Origin: Thomasclavelia sp.
GTDB taxonomy: Bacteria > Bacillota_I > Bacilli_A > Erysipelotrichales > Erysipelotrichaceae
Assembly (NCBI GenBank): GCA_020024765.1
Contig: JAHHTG010000016.1
Coordinates: forward strand, 1-16,805
Direction: 5' to 3'
Length of the DNA: 16,805 nucleotides
The translations under genes and the position numbers were made by a program. Shown here piece after piece: positions 1-6,010 of the stretch. Within the stretch, counting starts at the first letter, position 1, and each line of letters begins with the position of its first letter. The notes beneath the pieces are model-generated. The model searched no databases. It saw only the letters and a program-made list of their open reading frames with translations, and had not been told where the DNA came from.

Positions 1-48
1 GTATAGATGCGTTAAAATTAATACGTGATGTTTTTAGCTAGACTCATC

Positions 49-54
49 TATAAT
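49..54 (+). promoter_or_regulatory. possible -10 box for the peptidase gene
   Basis: A perfect TATAAT lies about 113 bases before the ATG of the lipoprotein peptidase. The hexamer 17 bases upstream (26-31, TGATGT) is a poor -35 match, so the promoter call is tentative. If it is real, the transcript would start near base 61 and carry the inverted repeat at 88-108 in its leader. Confidence 0.35.
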
Positions 55-87
55 TAAATCGGATAAAATACAAGTTATCTTTTTTAA

Positions 88-108
88 TTGTGTCTTTTTT
101 CGACACAA
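88..108. promoter_or_regulatory. inverted repeat in the peptidase leader
   Basis: Perfect 7-bp arms TTGTGTC (88-94) and GACACAA (102-108) are separated by seven bases, six of them T. It lies between the candidate -10 box and the peptidase start. It could be a protein operator or a small RNA hairpin. It is not followed by a T tract, so it is not a terminator. The outer TTGTG/CACAA recalls Rex sites, but the spacing is longer than the Rex consensus, so I assign no regulator. Confidence 0.35.
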
Positions 109-166
109 ATGATTTCTGCTGAAATTAGACAAATGTTTTAAGGAAATAATAGAAAGAAGTTAGAAA

Positions 167-2659
167 ATGAAAGTATTGAAAATCGTTCTTTCACTTATGC
201 TTGCCATTTCATTAGTAGGCTGTTCAAGTGAAGAAGAAAATGTTGCTGTTACTCAAAGTTATCTAGCTGAAAAACTTGGCCTTGAAGTCGAAGACGGTGA
301 AGCCGCTGTTTCTAATCAAGAAGCTGTTAAAGCTTTATTAGAATGGACTGGACTAAGCGAAGAAGCTTTAGGTGACTATCCAAATGATTACAATGCCTTT
401 GCAGCAAGCTTAGGCTTATTCTCAGAAGATGTCGATCTTGATGCTCAAATTATGAGCAATGATTTCAACGCTATGATGGATGTTGTATCTCAAGTTAAAG
501 ATGCCGTTTCAAGTGATAAACTTGAACCATTATTTATCAATGGTATGGCTCAACCAATTTTCCCTTACACTAAGGGTACAGTTGAAGGCTATACAAACGA
601 AAATAGTGATGTATTACGTTACAGTGTATATGTAGAAACTGACTACGATACAGATGGTGATGGCAAACTAGATTTAGTTAAAGCTGTTGTTCAATTACCT
701 AAGTCAGCTGCTGAAGGTAACTACAAAGCTGCTACTATTTATGAAGCTCGTCCATACATTTCAGGATGTTCGGATGGTACTCCAATTGATGAATTACCAG
801 GTGAAGGTGTTGGTTTTGATATGAGTTCTTTACATGCTCAACCAGAAGCTCGTACACCAGAAGGTGAAATGACAACTCTTGAAGCTGCCGCTCAATCATC
901 TCAAGATGAATGGTTCTACTTCAGCCCATACGAAGGTATTACTGACTATGAAGATTTAGATTGGTATGACTACTTCTTAGCTCGTGGTTTTGCAGTTGTA
1001 TTATCAGCTGGTATTGGTACTAATGGTTCTGAAGGTTTCGAACCTTGTGGTAGTGACGTTGAAATCGATGCATTCGCCGCAATTATTGAATGGCTATCAG
1101 GTGATCGCGTAGCTTACACTGATAAAGAAAACAACATCGAAATTAAAGCTGATTGGTCAAATGGCAACGTTGGTATGACTGGCCGTTCTTACGCTGGTAC
1201 TACTCAATTTGGTCTAGCTGCAACAGGTGTTGAAGGCTTAAAGACTATCGTTCCAGTTGCTGGTATCGCTAGCTGGTATGACTATTATAACTGCCAAGGT
1301 ACAAATATTGGTGGTGACGAACAAATTGCTGGTTTAGCTATGTATTGTGCTGGACGTTACATTGATAAAGAAGACTGGGCTTCTATTGAAGAAAGCTATG
1401 GTGCTTACTTACATCAATTAGCAGATGATATGTTCGCTAACGGTAATGACTACAATGAACTTGCTTGGTCTAATCGTGACTACACATTAGGCGATGACTT
1501 TGCATGTAGCGCATTAATTGTTCATGGTTTAAACGACTTCAATGTACGTACTAAACAATCTGAAATGATGTTCAATTCATTTAAAGAAGCTGGTTTAGAC
1601 GTTAAGATGCTATTACATCAAGGTGATCACATTACTCCAACTCACCAAGATACTCATGCTCCAATCGAAGATGAAAATGGTGAATTAGTAATTACTGATG
1701 ATATGTGGATTGCTCAAGTTGGTTGGATGGAACCAGGAACATATACAATCTTTGATGATGTTGCAGGTTTCTCAATTCCGGTTGCTGGACATAGCTACGA
1801 CGATATTTTGAATGCTTGGTATTGCCATTACTTATATGGTATCGACAATGGTATCGAAGAAAAATTACCAGAAGCTTTAGTTCAAAGTAACTTAGATGAA
1901 AATAAGTGGGTTGCTTATGATTCATATACTAGTGAAAACAAAGCTGAAATCACTGTTGCTGCTGAAGAAACTGAAGTGGTAATTGATGCTGATTACGCAG
2001 CTGCTGGTTTAGATTTGCAAGATGACGAAGCTATGGGACATGATGAATTTGTTTCTAAGGTTCCTTCAACTGCAAACGTTATCTTCACAACTGAACTTGA
2101 AAGCGACTTAACAGTTAAGGGTTCAATCGAAGTAGACTTCAGTGCTGCTCTTGCTCATGCAACTGAAGATGCAAACAATAACCTTATTGTTAATGCTTTA
2201 ATCGTCGATTTAGATGAAGAACCATTTACTCTATTCGACAAACCAGGATACCATGTAGCTACTTACACTGTTGAAGGTGGCGAAGGTGCTCACTGGATGG
2301 GTTCTGGTGTAACTAAGATGGATATCAAGAACTTTGAACCAATGCAACGTGACTATAAAGTTATCGCTGAAGGTTGGGTAGATCTTGCTAACCCTGCATC
2401 TGGATATGCTTCTGCAACTTCTACAGAATCAATCGTTCCAGTTGTTGGTGAATACCATGATTACACAATGTTCTTACAACCAAATGTATATGAAGTACCT
2501 GCAGGCCATAAATTAGCATTAGTAATTACTGCTTATGACCCAGATACTTATACACCTGCTGATACAGATTATGGTTTCTCTGTAAAGACTGAATCAGTTA
2601 AGGCTGTTCTTCCAGTTGCCACAGATAATGTTGCACTAGAAGCTACACTAGTTAAATAA
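167..2659 (+). CDS. lipoprotein Xaa-Pro dipeptidyl-peptidase (S15, CocE/PepX-like)
   Basis: Serine peptidase of the S15 alpha/beta-hydrolase family, predicted to release X-Pro dipeptides from peptide N-termini outside the cell. The N-terminus has a lipoprotein signal: Lys2 and Lys5, a hydrophobic stretch, and lipobox LVGC with the lipid-bearing Cys19, followed by Ser and acidic residues. Residues about 30-125 look like a degenerate S-layer-homology-like helical region. An Asp-rich DTDGDG segment typical of the family comes before the hydrolase core. The nucleophile is Ser341 in GRSYAG, Asp457 sits in HGLNDFNV, and His488 in HQGDHITPTH. The triad spacing (116 and 31 residues) is close to that of lactococcal PepX. 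The C-terminal ~250 residues fit the family's beta-sandwich domain. Lactic PepX is cytosolic, so the export signal is notable. The start is preceded by a weak purine-rich site (AGAAAGAAG). Strict X-Pro specificity is inferred; a related acyl-peptidase or esterase is possible. Confidence 0.85.
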   Translation: MKVLKIVLSLMLAISLVGCSSEEENVAVTQSYLAEKLGLEVEDGEAAVSNQEAVKALLEWTGLSEEALGDYPNDYNAFAASLGLFSEDVDLDAQIMSNDFNAMMDVVSQVKDAVSSDKLEPLFINGMAQPIFPYTKGTVEGYTNENSDVLRYSVYVETDYDTDGDGKLDLVKAVVQLPKSAAEGNYKAATIYEARPYISGCSDGTPIDELPGEGVGFDMSSLHAQPEARTPEGEMTTLEAAAQSSQDEWFYFSPYEGITDYEDLDWYDYFLARGFAVVLSAGIGTNGSEGFEPCGSDVEIDAFAAIIEWLSGDRVAYTDKENNIEIKADWSNGNVGMTGRSYAGTTQFGLAATGVEGLKTIVPVAGIASWYDYYNCQGTNIGGDEQIAGLAMYCAGRYIDKEDWASIEESYGAYLHQLADDMFANGNDYNELAWSNRDYTLGDDFACSALIVHGLNDFNVRTKQSEMMFNSFKEAGLDVKMLLHQGDHITPTHQDTHAPIEDENGELVITDDMWIAQVGWMEPGTYTIFDDVAGFSIPVAGHSYDDILNAWYCHYLYGIDNGIEEKLPEALVQSNLDENKWVAYDSYTSENKAEITVAAEETEVVIDADYAAAGLDLQDDEAMGHDEFVSKVPSTANVIFTTELESDLTVKGSIEVDFSAALAHATEDANNNLIVNALIVDLDEEPFTLFDKPGYHVATYTVEGGEGAHWMGSGVTKMDIKNFEPMQRDYKVIAEGWVDLANPASGYASATSTESIVPVVGEYHDYTMFLQPNVYEVPAGHKLALVITAYDPDTYTPADTDYGFSVKTESVKAVLPVATDNVALEATLVK

Positions 2660-2677
2660 TCTATTAACTAAACAATT

Positions 2678-2706
2678 AAGCACATCGAGAAATCGGCGTG
2701 CTTTTT
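2678..2706 (+). terminator. intrinsic terminator after the peptidase gene
   Basis: Arms AAGCAC (2678-2683) and GTGCTT (2698-2703) enclose a further CGA/TCG pairing capped by GAAA, followed by a T run to 2706. It begins 18 bases after the stop codon and makes the peptidase gene monocistronic. Confidence 0.85.
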
Positions 2707-2765
2707 ATATTTTGTGAGTTTTTTCGTAACAACGTGATTAATTTAGGGAATCCAAAAATTTTATG

Positions 2766-2793
2766 TTGACATTTAGTTTCAAATGCCTATAAT
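2766..2793 (+). promoter_or_regulatory. sigma-A promoter of the symporter-pyrF-pyrE operon
   Basis: Perfect TTGACA (2766-2771) and perfect TATAAT (2788-2793) are separated by 16 bases. Transcription would start near base 2800, leaving a leader of about 120 bases before the symporter start. No other promoter is visible before pyrF or pyrE, so this should drive all three genes. Confidence 0.85.
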
Positions 2794-2830
2794 AACAAAA
2801 GGAAAAACCTTTAATATAGTACGAGATACT

Positions 2831-2866
2831 ATGAAGGAGACAAAAGAATCTTTACTTTTCTTATGA
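2831..2866 (+). CDS. possible leader peptide (11 codons)
   Basis: A short frame MKETKESLLFL ends at a TGA that overlaps the next ATG (2863) as ATGA. That second frame runs through the hairpin at 2870-2900 and is in frame with the symporter. The last codons cross a pyrimidine/U-rich stretch. No convincing Shine-Dalgarno precedes base 2831, so translation is unproven. The arrangement resembles leader peptides of transcription attenuators. Confidence 0.25.
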   Translation: MKETKESLLFL

Positions 2867-2869
2867 TCG

Positions 2870-2907
2870 ACCCTCGAAGTGTATTTTGTGCTGCGAGGGT
2901 TTTATTT
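2870..2907 (+). promoter_or_regulatory. candidate attenuator hairpin upstream of the symporter
   Basis: Arms ACCCTCG (2870-2876) and CGAGGGT (2894-2900) pair perfectly and are followed by TTTTATTT. This is a terminator-like element inside the leader, 13 bases before the ribosome site of the symporter gene. Because it lies downstream of the promoter and upstream of the first gene, attenuation is the natural reading; a simple 5' stabilising hairpin is the alternative. Confidence 0.55.
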
Positions 2908-2919
2908 ATAGGAGAGCAT

Positions 2920-4296
2920 ATGAAACAAACAAACAACAAATTAGCTAGTAAAATGGTCATGGCTTTAGGGCTAGGACTTGTGGTAGGAATTATCAGTATT
3001 TTTGTCCGCGAACAATTAATCAGTGGTGGCAACCCAGAATTATGGGCAACTATCAATAACTTATTATTCGCTGATATCAGCCAACCCGGCAACGAAAGAG
3101 CAATTGGCTTATTCTACGTTATCGGTCAATTATTCATTCGTTCATTACAATTGGTTATCGTGCCAATGGTATTCACTTCAATCGCTTTAGCAATGATTAA
3201 AGTAAGCGATGCAAAGCAATTGGGTCGTATCTCAACTAAGACAATTCGTACTTTCTTAATTACAAGTTTTGCAGCTTTAATTTTCGCTGGTGTTGTGGGC
3301 ATGTTTGCGTATAACGCTAACTTATTTGGAAATTTCCAAAGTCAAGGCCTTGCTACTTCAACTGGTTCAACATCATCAAATCCATTAATGATTCTTGTGA
3401 ATGCAGTTCCATCAAATGTAATTGGTGCATTCTCAAATAATGGTGGTGTTCTTGCAATCGTTATTTTAGCTGTTACTGTTGGTCTAGCAATTAATTCATT
3501 AGGTGAAAAAGTTACAGCTTTACCTAAGATTTGTGAAGAAATTTCAGAAATCATTACTGTTTGTTTAAGTTATATTATTAATCATTTCGGTCCAATTGCG
3601 ATCTTTGTGTTAATCACTAGAACATTCGCAACATATGGAGTTGAATATTTAAAACCAGCTTTTGCTTATATCATTATTGTTGGTATATTATTACTAGTTT
3701 ATTTAGTTTTAGGTTATTCTTGCTTTGTAAGCCTATTAGCTAATGTTAATCCACTTCCTTTCATTAAGAAAATTACTAAAGTTGCATTATTTGGATTCTC
3801 AACATCTTCAAGTGCTGCTACACTTCCATTAAATATGAAGACTACAACTGAAGAACTTGGTGTTGATAAAGAAATTAGTAGTTTCGTATTACCATTGGGT
3901 ATGACAATTAATATGGATGGTACAGCTATCATGCAAGTTATCGCTGCCATCTTTATTGCAAGTTGTGGTGGTTATGAATTAACTATCGGTAGCGTGGCAT
4001 TAATTGCGGTCTTAGCGCTAGTTGCAAGTGTTGGTACTCCTGCTGCTCCAGGAGCTGGTGCAGTTGTCTTATTTACAATTTTATCTGGTATGGGTTATGG
4101 CAATGAAACAGCATTAATGGCTTATACATTAATCCTTGCTATCAACCGTCCAATTGAAATGTTAGTAACAAGTTTGAATTGTGTTGGCGATAGTGCTGCT
4201 GCATTAATTGTTGCGAAGTCTGAAGGTTTATTAGACGAAAAAGTGTATAATAGTAATGAAATTGAAACATCATTAAACATCGTTGAAAATAACTAG
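2920..4296 (+). CDS. dicarboxylate/amino acid:cation symporter family protein (GltP/TcyP fold)
   Basis: Membrane secondary transporter of the glutamate-transporter (DAACS) family, expected to import a small organic solute with Na+ or H+. Start chosen at 2920: GGAGAG sits 3 bases upstream, whereas the in-frame ATG at 2863 has no ribosome site and lies in the leader hairpin region. The 458 residues are of normal family length. Family marks are the serine-rich loop STSSSAATLPL (294-303), NMDGT (331-335) and the TM8 segment ending NCVGD (420-424). Aligned by eye to the archaeal aspartate carrier GltPh, its Asp390 is Asn409 here, Asp394 is Glu413, Arg397 is Val416, Asn401 is Asn420 and Asp405 is Asp424. 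Arg397 holds the acidic side chain of aspartate, so a dicarboxylate amino acid is an unlikely substrate. The stop codon overlaps the AGGAGG of pyrF, so the gene is operonic with pyrF and pyrE. Cystine, a neutral amino acid or orotate are candidate substrates. Confidence 0.85.
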   Translation: MKQTNNKLASKMVMALGLGLVVGIISIFVREQLISGGNPELWATINNLLFADISQPGNERAIGLFYVIGQLFIRSLQLVIVPMVFTSIALAMIKVSDAKQLGRISTKTIRTFLITSFAALIFAGVVGMFAYNANLFGNFQSQGLATSTGSTSSNPLMILVNAVPSNVIGAFSNNGGVLAIVILAVTVGLAINSLGEKVTALPKICEEISEIITVCLSYIINHFGPIAIFVLITRTFATYGVEYLKPAFAYIIIVGILLLVYLVLGYSCFVSLLANVNPLPFIKKITKVALFGFSTSSSAATLPLNMKTTTEELGVDKEISSFVLPLGMTINMDGTAIMQVIAAIFIASCGGYELTIGSVALIAVLALVASVGTPAAPGAGAVVLFTILSGMGYGNETALMAYTLILAINRPIEMLVTSLNCVGDSAAALIVAKSEGLLDEKVYNSNEIETSLNIVENN

Positions 4297-4306
4297 GAGG
4301 ACTACA

Positions 4307-5005
4307 ATGAAGGGCGAAGTTATTATTGCTTGTGATTTCTCGTCAAAAGAGGCAACTCTAAATTTCTTAGATCAGTTCAAAGAAGAGAAACCATTTGTCA
4401 AGATTGGAATGGAATTATATTATGCCGAAGGGCCTGCAATCGTTCGTGAAATCAAAGAACGTGGCCATAAGATTTTCTTAGATCTTAAACTTCATGATAT
4501 ACCAAACACTGTTTACAAAGCTATGAAGAATTTAGCTGACTTAGGTGTTGATATGACAAATGTCCATGCAGCTGGTACCATTGATATGATGAAGGCTGCA
4601 AAACGTGCCTTAGAAGAAAAAGGTGCTGATACTATGTTGATTGCTGTAACTCAGCTTACTTCCACTAGCGAAGAAGTGATGCATGAACAATTGCTAATTA
4701 ATGAATCAATGGAAAAAACAGTTGCTAAATATGCTCTAAATGCTAAAGAAGCAGGACTAGATGGTGTTGTTTGTTCACCACTAGAAGGCAAAATTGTTAA
4801 AGAAGCATGTGGAGAAAGTTTCTACACTGTAACACCTGGTATTCGTTTTGAAGAGGATGCTAAAGGTGATCAAAAACGTGTAACTACCCCTGCAAAGGCT
4901 CGTGAACTTGGCTGTAATTATATTGTTGTTGGCCGTTCAATTACAGGTAGTGCTGATCCTGTTGCGGCATATCGTCGTGCAATGAAAGATTTTAGAGGTG
5001 AATAA
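4307..5005 (+). CDS. pyrF: orotidine 5'-phosphate decarboxylase
   Basis: Cytosolic enzyme that decarboxylates OMP to UMP, the last step of UMP synthesis. The 232-residue product has the family's catalytic set in DLKLHDIPNT: Asp59, Lys61 and Asp64. Substrate-binding elements follow: IACDF near the N-terminus, VKIGMELYY, NVHAAG, TPGIRF, and VVGRSIT with its phosphate-binding Arg near the C-terminus. Start chosen at 4307, where a perfect AGGAGG (4295-4300) is 6 bases upstream; the frame opens earlier, inside the symporter gene, but has no ribosome site there. The gene follows the symporter by 10 bases and precedes pyrE by 2, so the three should be co-translated and co-regulated. No other de novo pyrimidine gene is in the window. 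Confidence 0.96.
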   Translation: MKGEVIIACDFSSKEATLNFLDQFKEEKPFVKIGMELYYAEGPAIVREIKERGHKIFLDLKLHDIPNTVYKAMKNLADLGVDMTNVHAAGTIDMMKAAKRALEEKGADTMLIAVTQLTSTSEEVMHEQLLINESMEKTVAKYALNAKEAGLDGVVCSPLEGKIVKEACGESFYTVTPGIRFEEDAKGDQKRVTTPAKARELGCNYIVVGRSITGSADPVAAYRRAMKDFRGE

Positions 5006-5007
5006 TT

Positions 5008-5643
5008 ATGACTCGACAAGAACTAATTGCGTTAGATTTATTAAAAATTAAAGCTGTTTTCTTAAGACCAGAAGAACCATTTACATGGGCGAGTGGCATT
5101 AAGAGTCCAATTTATTGTGATAATCGATTAACTCTTTCTTACCCAAGCGTGCGTAAAGATGTTGAAAATGCTCTAGCTGAATTAATTAAAGAAAACTTCC
5201 CTGAATGTGAAGCTGTTATGGGTACAAGTACTGCTGGTATTCCACATGCTGCTATCGTTTCAGAAATCTTGAATATACCAATGGGTTATGTTCGTGGCGG
5301 TTCAAAAGATCATGGCCGCAAGAACCAAATTGAAGGTAAATGTGAACCAGGTACTAAGGTTGTTGTTGTTGAAGATTTAATCTCGACTGGTGGTAGTTGC
5401 ATTGATGTTGTGAACGTGCTAAGAGAAGCAGGCGCAGAAGTTCTTGGTGTAGTTGCAATCTTTACATATGGCATGCAAAAAGCTGTAGACCGTTTTGCTG
5501 AAGCAAATGTTAAATACGTGACATGCTCGAATTACGACACATTAATTGAAGCTGCTGTTAAAGAAGGCTATATTAAAGAATCTTCAAAAGATGCGTTAAT
5601 CGCATTCCGCAATAATCCTAGTGATGAAAGTTGGATGAAATAA
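5008..5643 (+). CDS. pyrE: orotate phosphoribosyltransferase
   Basis: Cytosolic enzyme joining orotate and PRPP to give OMP, the substrate of PyrF. The 211-residue protein has the N-terminal FTWASGIKSPIYCDNR region typical of bacterial PyrE, the flexible-loop basic segment DHGRKNQIEG, and the PRPP-binding motif VVVVEDLISTGGS with Glu122 and Asp123. It starts 2 bases after pyrF; the purine-rich AGAGGTG at the end of pyrF serves as ribosome site. The order pyrF-pyrE without pyrB, pyrC or pyrD and with a leading transporter suggests an orotate-using unit, although the remaining pathway genes may lie elsewhere in the genome. It is followed immediately by a terminator. Confidence 0.96.
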   Translation: MTRQELIALDLLKIKAVFLRPEEPFTWASGIKSPIYCDNRLTLSYPSVRKDVENALAELIKENFPECEAVMGTSTAGIPHAAIVSEILNIPMGYVRGGSKDHGRKNQIEGKCEPGTKVVVVEDLISTGGSCIDVVNVLREAGAEVLGVVAIFTYGMQKAVDRFAEANVKYVTCSNYDTLIEAAVKEGYIKESSKDALIAFRNNPSDESWMK

Positions 5644-5651
5644 TCTGTCAT

Positions 5652-5673
5652 AAGCGCCTGTTTAGGCGCTTTT
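5652..5673 (+). terminator. intrinsic terminator after pyrE
   Basis: GC-rich arms AAGCGCC (5652-5658) and GGCGCTT (5665-5671) with a 6-base loop, followed by Ts. It closes the symporter-pyrF-pyrE operon 8 bases after the pyrE stop. Confidence 0.9.
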
Positions 5674-5695
5674 ATTGTGCTTTAAACTATAAATA

Positions 5696-5724
5696 TTGAC
5701 TAAATTCAGGATAAATTGTATAAT
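5696..5724 (+). promoter_or_regulatory. sigma-A promoter of secG
   Basis: TTGACT (5696-5701) and perfect TATAAT (5719-5724) with a 17-base spacer. Transcription would begin near 5731, only about 16 bases before the secG start. This placement also rules out the in-frame TTG at 5696 as the secG start codon. Confidence 0.85.
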
Positions 5725-5746
5725 TTTTAAGCGTCTAGAGGTGAAG

Positions 5747-5971
5747 ATGATGTTAAATATCTTATTATTAATTGTATCAGTTGTATTAATTTTATTATCT
5801 TTATTACAAGGTGGTAAGTCAGAAGGACTTAACGCTTTTACCGGTTCAAGTGATTTAGGTTTATTTGCAAATGTAAAAGAAAGAGGACCTGAAAAGGTTA
5901 TGTCTCGCTTAACAATGTTTGTGGGAATCGCTTTCTTCTTGCTAGTAATCGTAATTAGAATCGTAGGATAA
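5747..5971 (+). CDS. secG: preprotein translocase subunit SecG
   Basis: Small membrane subunit of the SecYEG translocon that aids SecA-driven protein export. The 74-residue product has two membrane helices (about residues 2-20 and 51-73) joined by a loop with the SecG signature GGKSEGLNAFTGSSDLG. Two adjacent Met codons at 5747 and 5750 are both usable; AGAGGTG (5737-5743) is well placed for either, and I took the first. A longer frame from a TTG at 5696 is rejected because that codon is the -35 box. The gene is followed by a hairpin and then rnr, the usual Firmicutes order secG-rnr-smpB. Confidence 0.92.
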   Translation: MMLNILLLIVSVVLILLSLLQGGKSEGLNAFTGSSDLGLFANVKERGPEKVMSRLTMFVGIAFFLLVIVIRIVG

Positions 5972-5972
5972 T

Positions 5973-5993
5973 AAAGGGTTATAAACCCTTTTT
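5973..5993 (+). terminator. hairpin with T tract between secG and rnr
   Basis: Eight-base arms AAAGGGTT (5973-5980) and AACCCTTT (5984-5991) with a 3-base loop, then T-rich sequence. It begins 2 bases after the secG stop and ends 18 bases before the rnr ATG. I see no good promoter between it and rnr, so it is probably a partial terminator that lowers rnr expression relative to secG, or a 3' end-stabilising hairpin. Confidence 0.65.
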
Positions 5994-6010
5994 ATTTTTG
6001 GTTAACAAAT

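Noticed and set aside
2863..2919. Longer symporter start at the ATG of 2863 (19 extra residues)
   Set aside because: No ribosome site precedes it, the extension is encoded by the leader hairpin, and the ATG at 2920 has GGAGAG directly upstream and gives a normal family N-terminus. It could still be translated as part of an attenuator.
5696..5746. Extended SecG start at TTG 5696
   Set aside because: That TTG is the -35 box of a consensus promoter, so it lies upstream of the transcript.
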